Made by a program: the position numbers and the translations under genes. A stretch of DNA of 64,000 bases from positions 310,001 through 374,000 of the forward strand of contig CAWJPU010000009.1 of the NCBI GenBank assembly GCA_963844805.1, in the 5' to 3' direction. Below the pieces are notes generated by a model that saw nothing but the letters and a program-made list of their open reading frames with translations, was not told where the DNA came from and ran no database searches. The DNA comes from JACCZR01 sp963844805. GTDB taxonomy: Bacteria; Actinomycetota; Thermoleophilia; Solirubrobacterales; Thermoleophilaceae. Shown here in pieces: positions 1 through 6,622 of the stretch (positions are counted from its first letter, which is position 1; every line of letters starts with the position of its first letter).

Positions 1-114
1 TACGTGGCGATCCTCGGGGCCAAGATCTCGCGCATCGCGCGCGAGCTCGAGGAGCTGGCAGAAGAACCGACCGACCGGCCGAGGACCACGACCTCGGCCG
101 GCAGCACGGCGTGA
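1..114 (+). CDS. C-terminal end of a small membrane protein, possibly CcmD-like
   Basis: Only the last 37 residues are inside the window. They read YVAILGAKISRIAREL, then a Glu-rich and Thr/Ser-rich tail, then TGA at 112-114. The end of a hydrophobic segment followed by a basic amphipathic helix resembles the tail of CcmD, the small heme-delivery partner of CcmC in cytochrome c maturation. That role would fit a gene just before hemA. Its stop overlaps the hemA GTG start as GTGA, so the two are probably co-transcribed. The identity is inferred from the tail alone and could be another single-span membrane protein. Confidence 0.45.
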   Translation, partial: YVAILGAKISRIARELEELAEEPTDRPRTTTSAGSTA

Positions 115-1446
115 GCGCCCAGCTGCTCACCCTCGGCGCCTCGCACAAGACCGCGCCGCTGGCGCTGCGCGAGCGCCTGGCGCTGCCGGAAGGCCGCGCG
201 GCTCGGGTGCTGGCCGAGCTCGTGTCACACGATGCCGTGCACGAGGCGGTGGCCATCTCCACCTGCAACCGCACGGAGATCGTGCTGGTGGCGGCCGACG
301 TGGTCGAGGCCGAGTCCACCACCCTCGCGATCCTCGCGCGCGAGGCGGAGATCCGGCCGACCGAGCTGCTCGGCCACCTCTACTCCTGGTTTGGGCGCGA
401 CGTGGTCTCCCACCTGTTCGAGGTGGCCTCGGGACTGGACTCGATGATCGTCGGCGAGGCCGAGGTCCAGGGCCAGGTCAAGCGGGCCTACGAGCTGGCG
501 CTGGTCGAGGGCGCCACGGGGCCGATCGCGAACCGGCTGTTCCGGGAGGCGCTGGCCACGGGCAAGCGCGTGCGCACCGACACCGGCGTGAGCCGCTCGC
601 GGGTGTCGGTCTCCAGCGTGGCGGTGGAGCTGGCCGCGGACATGCTCGGCGACCTGTCCCAGAAGCGCGTGCTGGTGGTGGGCGCAGGCGAGAATGGCGA
701 GCTGACCGCCCGAGCGCTGCGCGAGCGCGGCGTGGAGACCGTGTTCGTGGCCAACCGCCACTACGACCGGGCGATCGGCCTGGCCTCGCGCTTCGGGGGC
801 GGCGCGGTGCGCTTCGAGCAGCTTCCGGCCGAGCTCGAGCAGGCGGACATCGTGGTGAGCAGCACCGGCTCCCCGCACCAGATCATCGGCCGCGAGGAGC
901 TCGAGCTGGTGGCCGAGGCCCGCGCCGGGCGACCGCTGGTGCTGATCGACATCGCGGTCCCGCGCGACATCGACCCGAGCGTGCGCGAGCTGCCCGGCAT
1001 CGCCTTGTACGACATGGACGACCTGCAGCGCGCCGTGGACCGGAACGTCTCCGCGCGTGAGGCCGAGGCCACCCGCGCCCGCACCCTGGTCGAGGCCGAC
1101 GTGGAGCGCTTCGAGGAGTTCCTCGCCCGGCTCGAACGTGCTGCCGACGGTGGCCGCCCTGCGCGAGCGCGGCGAGGCGATCGTGCAGCAGGTGCTGCGC
1201 GAGAACGAGCCGCGGTGGGAGTCGATGTCCGACGCCGACCGCGCCCGCATGGAGGCGATGGCCCGCTCGATCGTGAGCCGGCTGCTGCACGAGCCGACGC
1301 TGCGCCTGAAGGGCGGAGCGGGCGAGGAGGGCTCGTACCTCCACGTCCAGGCGCTGCGCGAGCTGTTCGCGCTCGAGGCCCCCGCGGACGAGCGCGCCGG
1401 CGCGCCGGTGACCGACCTGGGCTCGCGGCGGCGACACAGCGGGTGA
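111..1446 (+). CDS. hemA: Glutamyl-tRNA reductase, with a frameshift near 1134
   Basis: HemA reduces glutamyl-tRNA to glutamate-1-semialdehyde with NADPH, the first committed step of C5 tetrapyrrole synthesis. The catalytic Cys is residue 52 in STCNRTE, the family signature GLDSMIVGEAEVQGQ lies near 108-122, and the NADPH loop GAGENGE near 190. The C-terminal dimerisation domain (NVLPTVAALRERGE onward) is in another frame. Removing one base at about 1134 gives the expected ARLNVLPTV and a protein of about 445 residues. Without that correction the frame runs on into hemC as a false 732-residue fusion. The GTG start overlaps the previous stop, and the corrected stop overlaps the hemC GTG. The frame break is probably a sequencing indel. 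Confidence 0.93.
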
Positions 1447-2309
1447 GGCTCGGCACCCGCGGCAGCGCCCTGGCGCTGGCTCAGGCGCTGCTGGTGGCCG
1501 ACCTGCTGGGGGGCGCGGAGATCGTCGAGGTGGAGACCTCGGGTGACCGCGGCGTGACCGGGGACAAGGCGCGCTTCGTGAAGGAGCTGGAGGAGGCCCT
1601 GCTGGCGGGCGAGGTGGACCTGGCCGTGCATTCGGCCAAGGACGTGCCCGCCTCGCTGCCCGAGGGCCTGGCGCTGGTGGGTGTGCCCGACCGCGCGGAC
1701 GCCCGCGACGCGCTGTGCGGCGCGCCATCGCTGTCCGAGCTGCCCGAGGGCGCCTCGGTGGGCACGGCGAGCGTTCGGCGCCGCTCGCAACTGCTGGCGC
1801 TGCGGCCCGACGTCGAGGTTGCCGAGCTGCGCGGCAACGTGGACACGCGCCTGCGCAAGCTCGCCGACGGCGAGCACGCGGCGATCGTGCTGGCCTGCGC
1901 CGGCCTCGCCCGGCTGGGCCGCTCGGACGAGGGGAACGCGATGACCGAGCTGGTCCCAGCCGCGGGGCAGGGCTGCATCGCGCTCGAGGCCCGCGCGGAC
2001 GACGCGGCGGCGGCCGAGGCGGGCGCCGCCGTGACCGATCCCGACTCGCTGGTGCGCCTGACAGCCGAGCGCGCGCTGGTCACGGCCCTGGATGCGACCT
2101 GCGACACGCCGGTAGGCGCGCTGGCCCGCCTGGACGGCCAGACCCTGCGCCTGACGGCCTACGCCGGCCTGCCCGACGGCAGCGCCTGGGTGCGCGACGA
2201 GCACGAAGGGCCCGCCGCGGAGCCCGCCGCGCTGGGCGGCGAGGTGGCCCAGCGGCTGGTGGCCGCGGGGGCCGGCGACATCCTCGACGAGGCCGAGGGA
2301 GCCGGGTGA
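1443..2309 (+). CDS. hemC: Hydroxymethylbilane synthase (porphobilinogen deaminase)
   Basis: HemC polymerises four porphobilinogens into hydroxymethylbilane in the cytosol. The 288-residue protein begins RLGTRGSALALAQA, has the active-site segment HSAKDVPASLPEG (Asp67) and the substrate-binding VRRRSQLLALRPD and LRGNVDTRL. The cofactor-attachment Cys is residue 220 in ATCDTPVGA; many homologues have GGC at this place. The GTG at 1443 was chosen because it matches the family N-terminus and overlaps the frame-corrected hemA stop as GTGA. The next gene also starts inside its stop, so translation is probably coupled along the operon. Confidence 0.95.
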   Translation: MRLGTRGSALALAQALLVADLLGGAEIVEVETSGDRGVTGDKARFVKELEEALLAGEVDLAVHSAKDVPASLPEGLALVGVPDRADARDALCGAPSLSELPEGASVGTASVRRRSQLLALRPDVEVAELRGNVDTRLRKLADGEHAAIVLACAGLARLGRSDEGNAMTELVPAAGQGCIALEARADDAAAAEAGAAVTDPDSLVRLTAERALVTALDATCDTPVGALARLDGQTLRLTAYAGLPDGSAWVRDEHEGPAAEPAALGGEVAQRLVAAGAGDILDEAEGAG

Positions 2310-3775
2310 GCGAGGGCATCGTGCACCTGGTCGGGGCGGGGCCCGGCGACCCCGGCCTGATGACCGCCCGCTCGCTGGAGCTGATCGCCGAGGCCGACGC
2401 GATCCTCTACGACCGCCTCATCCCCGAAGGGGCGCTCGCGGGGGCGCGCGAGGGGTGCGAGCTGGTGTACGTGGGCAAGGCACCGGGCTCGGTGGCCATG
2501 GCCCAGGAGCAGATCGACGCCCGGCTGGTCGAGCTCGGCCGCGAGGGCAAGCGCGTCGTGCGCCTCAAGGGCGGGGACCCGTTCGTGTTCGGCCGCGGTG
2601 GCGAGGAGGCCGCCGCGCTGAAGGATGCGGGCGTGCCCTTCGAGGTGGTGCCCGGCGTGACCGCGGGCGTCGCCGCGCCCGCCTACGCCGGGGTGCCCGT
2701 GACCCAACGCGACGCGGCCTCGGCGGTCGCCTTCGTGACCGGCCACGAGGACCCCGAGAAGCCCGAGACGGCGATCGACTGGGCGGCGCTGGCCGCCTTC
2801 CCCGGGACGCTGGTCTTCTACATGGGGGTGAAGAACCTGCCCAAGATCGCCGAGCGGCTGATCGAGCACGGCCGCCCGACGACCGAGCCCGCGGCGGTGG
2901 TCGCGCAGGGCACGCTGCCCGGCCAGCGCTCCGTGCGGGCGCCTCTGTCCGAGCTGCCGGCCCGGGTCGACGAGGCGCAAGTCGCGCCCCCGGCGATCAC
3001 CGTGGTGGGCGCGGTGGCGGAGCTCGATCTGAGCTGGCTGGAGCAGCGCCCGCTGCACGGCAGGACGGTTGCGGTCACGCGCGCGCGGGCGCAGGCCAGC
3101 GAGCTGGCGCGGCGGCTGCAGGCGCTCGGCGCCGAGGTGGTCGAGACCCCCGCGATACGCATCGTCCCCAAGCCACCGCCCGCGGCGCTGGCGGACATCG
3201 AGGGCTACTCGCTCGTGTGCCTGACCAGCCCCAACGGGGCCCAGCTACTGCTCGACGGCCTGGCCGCGCACGCCAAGGACGCGCGCTCGCTGGCCGGCGC
3301 CGTGCTCGCGGCGATCGGCCCCGGCACCGCCGCGGCGCTGGCCGAGCGGGGCCTGCGGGCCGACGTCGTGCCGCCACGGTCGATCGCGGAGTCGCTGGCC
3401 GAGGCGCTGGAGGGCGTGGAGGTCGCGGGCCGGCGCGTGCTGGTGGCTCGGGCCGAGGAGGCCCGCGACGTGCTGCCCGATGCCCTGCGCGAGCGCGGCG
3501 CGGAGGTGGACGTGGTGCCGCTGTACGAGACGGTGGCCGAGCCACTGGGCCACGACGAGCGGGCCGCGCTGGCACGCGCCACCGACGTCACCTTCACCGC
3601 GTCCTCCACCGTGCGCTTCCTCATGCAGGCGCTGGACGGCGAGCTCCCGCCCGGGCCGCGCGTGGTCTCGATCGGGCCGGTGACCAGCGCGACCGCGCGC
3701 GAGCACGGCCTCACGGTCGACGTCGAGGCGACGCGGCACGACCTCGACGGCCTGGTGGAGGCGCTGCTGCGGTGA
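2306..3775 (+). CDS. cobA-hemD: Fused uroporphyrinogen-III C-methyltransferase / uroporphyrinogen-III synthase
   Basis: This is a two-domain protein of 489 residues. Residues 1-245 are a SAM-dependent uroporphyrinogen III methyltransferase: GAGPGDPGLMT, DRLIP, RLKGGDPFVFGRGGEE, VPGVTAG, FVTGHEDP and FYMGVKNLP. Residues from about 250 are HemD (GRTVAVTRARAQASEL, TSPNGAQLL, FTASSTVRF), which cyclises hydroxymethylbilane to uroporphyrinogen III. The fusion therefore makes the branch-point intermediate and also diverts it to precorrin-2 for siroheme or B12. Such fusions are known in actinobacteria and firmicutes. GTG 2306 overlaps the hemC stop, and the TGA overlaps the next GTG. Confidence 0.95.
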   Translation: MSEGIVHLVGAGPGDPGLMTARSLELIAEADAILYDRLIPEGALAGAREGCELVYVGKAPGSVAMAQEQIDARLVELGREGKRVVRLKGGDPFVFGRGGEEAAALKDAGVPFEVVPGVTAGVAAPAYAGVPVTQRDAASAVAFVTGHEDPEKPETAIDWAALAAFPGTLVFYMGVKNLPKIAERLIEHGRPTTEPAAVVAQGTLPGQRSVRAPLSELPARVDEAQVAPPAITVVGAVAELDLSWLEQRPLHGRTVAVTRARAQASELARRLQALGAEVVETPAIRIVPKPPPAALADIEGYSLVCLTSPNGAQLLLDGLAAHAKDARSLAGAVLAAIGPGTAAALAERGLRADVVPPRSIAESLAEALEGVEVAGRRVLVARAEEARDVLPDALRERGAEVDVVPLYETVAEPLGHDERAALARATDVTFTASSTVRFLMQALDGELPPGPRVVSIGPVTSATAREHGLTVDVEATRHDLDGLVEALLR

Positions 3776-4578
3776 TCGTCTCCCTGCTGACCGACTACGG
3801 CCACGAGGACGACTTCGTCGGCGTCGTGCACGGCGTGATCGCGCGGATCGCGCCCGAGGCCCGGGTGATCGACATCAGCCACGGCATGCCGCACTACGGC
3901 GTGCAGCGCGGTGCGCTGGTGCTGGCCCGGTCGCTGCCCTACCTGCCGGCGGGCGTGCACGTGGCGGTGGTGGACCCGCAGGTGGGGACAGAGCGCCGCG
4001 CGCTCGCGGTCCGCTGCGCGGAGGAGGGCCGCCTGCTCGTCGGTCCCGACAACGGCCTGCTGAGCCTGGCCTGGGACCGCTTCGGCGGAGTGGTCGAGGC
4101 GGTGGACGTGACGCGCTCCCCGCACCGCCTGGAGCCGGTGAGCGCCACCTTCCACGGCCGCGACCTGTTCGCCCCGGTGGCCGCGCATCTGGCCGCGGGC
4201 GCCGAGCTGGCCGACGCCGGCGAGGCGGTCGAGCCCGACGACCTGCAGCGGCTCGGGCTCCCGGAGGCCCGCCGCGAGGACGGCGCCCTGGTGGCCCACG
4301 TGCTGAGCCTCGACCGCTTCGGCAACGCGTCCCTGAACGTGGGCCACGAGGATCTGGCCGGGACGGGCCTGACCCTGGGGCGCACCGTGGAGCTGGAGAT
4401 CCGCGGCGAGACCCGCCCGGCCACGTTCACGCAGACGTTCGCCGACGTGGAGGGCGGCGGGATCCTGGTCTACGAGGACGCCTACCGCTCGCTCGCGGTC
4501 GCGGTGAACCGCGGCGACGCGGCCGCCGAGCTGGGCATGGGGCCGGGCGACGAGATCCGGCTGCGGCCGGGAGGCTGA
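3772..4578 (+). CDS. SAM hydrolase (SAM hydroxide adenosyltransferase, DUF62 family)
   Basis: This 268-residue protein matches the DUF62/SAM hydrolase family, which splits S-adenosylmethionine into adenosine and methionine with water as nucleophile. Visible family signatures are LLTDYGHEDDFVG at the N-terminus, VVDPQVGTERRALAV, GPDNGLLS, TFHGRDLFAPVAAHLA and the C-terminal-domain segment LDRFGNASLN. The product is cytosolic. GTG 3772 overlaps the cobA-hemD stop as GTGA. Its position straight after a SAM-consuming methyltransferase suggests a link to SAM or SAH balance, but that is inference. A halogenase function is unlikely because family hydrolases are far commoner. Confidence 0.9.
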   Translation: MIVSLLTDYGHEDDFVGVVHGVIARIAPEARVIDISHGMPHYGVQRGALVLARSLPYLPAGVHVAVVDPQVGTERRALAVRCAEEGRLLVGPDNGLLSLAWDRFGGVVEAVDVTRSPHRLEPVSATFHGRDLFAPVAAHLAAGAELADAGEAVEPDDLQRLGLPEARREDGALVAHVLSLDRFGNASLNVGHEDLAGTGLTLGRTVELEIRGETRPATFTQTFADVEGGGILVYEDAYRSLAVAVNRGDAAAELGMGPGDEIRLRPGG

Positions 4579-4580
4579 GG

Positions 4581-5270
4581 GTGCTCGGCCGGCCCCGCCT
4601 GCACCACCGGCTGATCGGCTCGACGAACGAACGGGCCAAGGAGCTGGCGGCGGGCGGCGCCCCGCACGGGACGCTGGTGACCGCCGACGAGCAGAGCGCC
4701 GGCCGGGGCCGCCAGGGCCGGGCGTGGAGCGCCCCGGCCGGCTCGTCGATCCTCGCGTCGCTCGTGCTGCGCGAGTTCGACGAGCTGCTGCCGCTGGTCG
4801 CCTCGGTGGCGGTGGCCGAGGCCTGCGAGGCCGCAGGCGTCAACTGCTCGATCAAATGGCCCAACGACGTCTGGATCGACGGCCGCAAGGTCGCCGGCAT
4901 CCTCGTCGAGAGCCGTCCCCAGGAGGGCTGGGCGGTGCTCGGGGTGGGCCTCAACGTCTCCACCACCGCCGATCAGCTGCCCGAGGAGCTGCGCGAGATC
5001 GCCACCTCGTTGGAGATCGCCGCCCGCCGCTCGCCGTCGCGCGAGGCCATGCTGGAGACCGTGCTCGCGACGCTCGAGTCCCGGCTGGCCGACCCCCGCG
5101 AGACGGCGCTCGCCGCGTGGGCCGAGCGCGACGCGCTCGCGGGCCGCCCGGTTGCCTGGGACGGCGGGCAGGGCACCGCGGCGGGGGTCGACGGCTCGGG
5201 TGCCCTTTTGGTGGACACCGAGGGGGGACGCGTCGCGCTGGACTCAGGTGAGGTACACCTAGGGCGCTGA
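4581..5270 (+). CDS. birA: Biotin--[acetyl-CoA-carboxylase] ligase, single-function type
   Basis: The enzyme activates biotin as biotinyl-AMP and attaches it to biotin carboxyl carrier proteins. The 229-residue protein has the ligase core: GSTNERAKELA, the biotinyl-AMP loop GRGRQGRAW, KWPNDVWIDGRKVAGIL and GVGLNVS, followed by a short SH3-like C-terminal domain. The N-terminal helix-turn-helix of E. coli BirA is absent, so this is a class I ligase that cannot act as a repressor. GTG 4581 starts two bases after the previous stop, and the oxidase behind starts one base after its stop. Confidence 0.93.
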   Translation: MLGRPRLHHRLIGSTNERAKELAAGGAPHGTLVTADEQSAGRGRQGRAWSAPAGSSILASLVLREFDELLPLVASVAVAEACEAAGVNCSIKWPNDVWIDGRKVAGILVESRPQEGWAVLGVGLNVSTTADQLPEELREIATSLEIAARRSPSREAMLETVLATLESRLADPRETALAAWAERDALAGRPVAWDGGQGTAAGVDGSGALLVDTEGGRVALDSGEVHLGR

Positions 5271-5271
5271 G

Positions 5272-6609
5272 ATGGTCGCCAACGCCGTACAACCCAGTGA
5301 TCCCGGATGGGACGAGGCCCGCCAGGCCTGGAACCTGGCGGTCGACCAGCAGCCCGAGCTCGTGGTGGTCCCCGAAAGCGCCGAGGAGGTGGCCGAGGCC
5401 GTCCGGTACGCCGCCCACAACGGCCTGGCCGTCGCGGCGCAGGGTCCCGGCCACGCCGCCGGCGCGCACGGGTCCCTGGAGGGGGTGATGCTGCTGAGAA
5501 CCACGAAGCTGACCGGGGTCGAGGTGGACGCCGAGGCGCGCACCGCCCGCGTGCAGGGGGGCTCGTTGTCCGCCGAGCTGGCCGAGGCCGCCGGCGAGCA
5601 CGGGCTGTCCGGCCTGGGTGGCTCGTCGCCCGACGTGGGTGTAGCCGGCTACACACTGGGCGGCGGGATCGGCTGGCTGGCGAGGCTGCACGGGCTGGCC
5701 TGCAACCGGATCACCGCCGCCGAGGTGGTCACCGCCGACGGCGAGCTGCGCCGAGTCGACGCCTCCTCGGATTCCGACCTCCTCTGGGCATTGAAGGGTG
5801 GCGGCGGGGCCTTCGCGGTGGTGTGCTCGCTGGAGCTGTCGCTCGTCCCCGCCGGAGAGCTGTACGGCGGGATGGTCGCCTTCCCGATCGAGGCTGCCCC
5901 CGACCTCCTGGCCGCCTTCCGGGAGTGGACCGCCTCGGCGCCCGACGAGCTGACGTCGTCGCTGCGCTTCCTCCACCTTCCGCCGTTCCCCGAGGTGCCC
6001 GAGCCGCTGCGGGGCAACCCGGTGATGGCGTTCACCGCTGTGCACGTGGGCGGCGAGGACGAGGGCCGCGAGGCGCTGGCGCCGATGATGGACGTGGCCG
6101 CGCCCGTGCTCGACGGCACCGGGCCCGTGCCGCCCGCCGCGCTGTGCCGCATCCACGGCGATCCCGAGCAGCCCACCCCCGGCATCGCCGACTCCGTGGT
6201 GCTGGAGGCGCTGGAGGCGGACACCGCCCAGGCGCTGCTGGACATCGCCGGGCCGGGCTCCAACAGCCCGCTGCTGGCGGTGGAGCTGCGACAGCTGGGT
6301 GGCGCCCTGGCCGAGGCGCCGCCGGACGCCGGCGCGCTGGCGACGGTCCGAGGCGCCTACGCGCTGGGCTTCGTCGGCGTGCCCATGGACGTGCAGGCGG
6401 CCCAGGCCGTCCACGCCCACCAGGCGGGGCTGCGCGAGGCGGTCGCACCCTGGACCAGCGAGCGCTCCTACCTGAACTTCGCCGAGTCCGTGGTCGACAC
6501 CGCGGCCGGCTTCGAGCCGGACGCGTACCGACGGCTGCAGGAGATCAAGGCCAGGGTCGACCCGGGCGACGTGATCCGCTCGGACCACCCCATCCCGCCG
6601 GCCGGCTAG
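5272..6609 (+). CDS. FAD-binding oxidoreductase (berberine-bridge / hydroxynicotine oxidase family)
   Basis: This 445-residue flavoenzyme has the PCMH-type FAD-binding domain at about 20-200 (VVVPESAEEVAEAV, GPGHAAGAHG, GVAGYTLGGGIGW) and a C-terminal substrate domain ending in the family-like SYLNF followed by RRLQEIKARVDPGDV. The His in GPGHAAGAHG is where family members attach FAD. The Cys used for the second flavin link in bicovalent relatives is replaced by Ser in GSSPDVGVAGY, so at most one covalent link is expected. The substrate cannot be told from sequence. The ATG lies one base after birA and ends the operon begun by hemA. No signal peptide is seen. Confidence 0.88.
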   Translation: MVANAVQPSDPGWDEARQAWNLAVDQQPELVVVPESAEEVAEAVRYAAHNGLAVAAQGPGHAAGAHGSLEGVMLLRTTKLTGVEVDAEARTARVQGGSLSAELAEAAGEHGLSGLGGSSPDVGVAGYTLGGGIGWLARLHGLACNRITAAEVVTADGELRRVDASSDSDLLWALKGGGGAFAVVCSLELSLVPAGELYGGMVAFPIEAAPDLLAAFREWTASAPDELTSSLRFLHLPPFPEVPEPLRGNPVMAFTAVHVGGEDEGREALAPMMDVAAPVLDGTGPVPPAALCRIHGDPEQPTPGIADSVVLEALEADTAQALLDIAGPGSNSPLLAVELRQLGGALAEAPPDAGALATVRGAYALGFVGVPMDVQAAQAVHAHQAGLREAVAPWTSERSYLNFAESVVDTAAGFEPDAYRRLQEIKARVDPGDVIRSDHPIPPAG

Positions 6610-6622
6610 GCGCGCGGGGCGG

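Noticed and set aside
225..2204. Long open frames opposite to hemA/hemC and many other genes
   Set aside because: They are usual in very high-GC DNA, have Arg/His/Gly-rich composition and no recognisable domain, and lie opposite well-conserved genes.
111..2309. A 732-residue HemA-HemC fusion protein
   Set aside because: The true HemA C-terminus is present in another frame, and hemC has its own GTG overlapping that stop. The fusion is created by one extra base near 1134.
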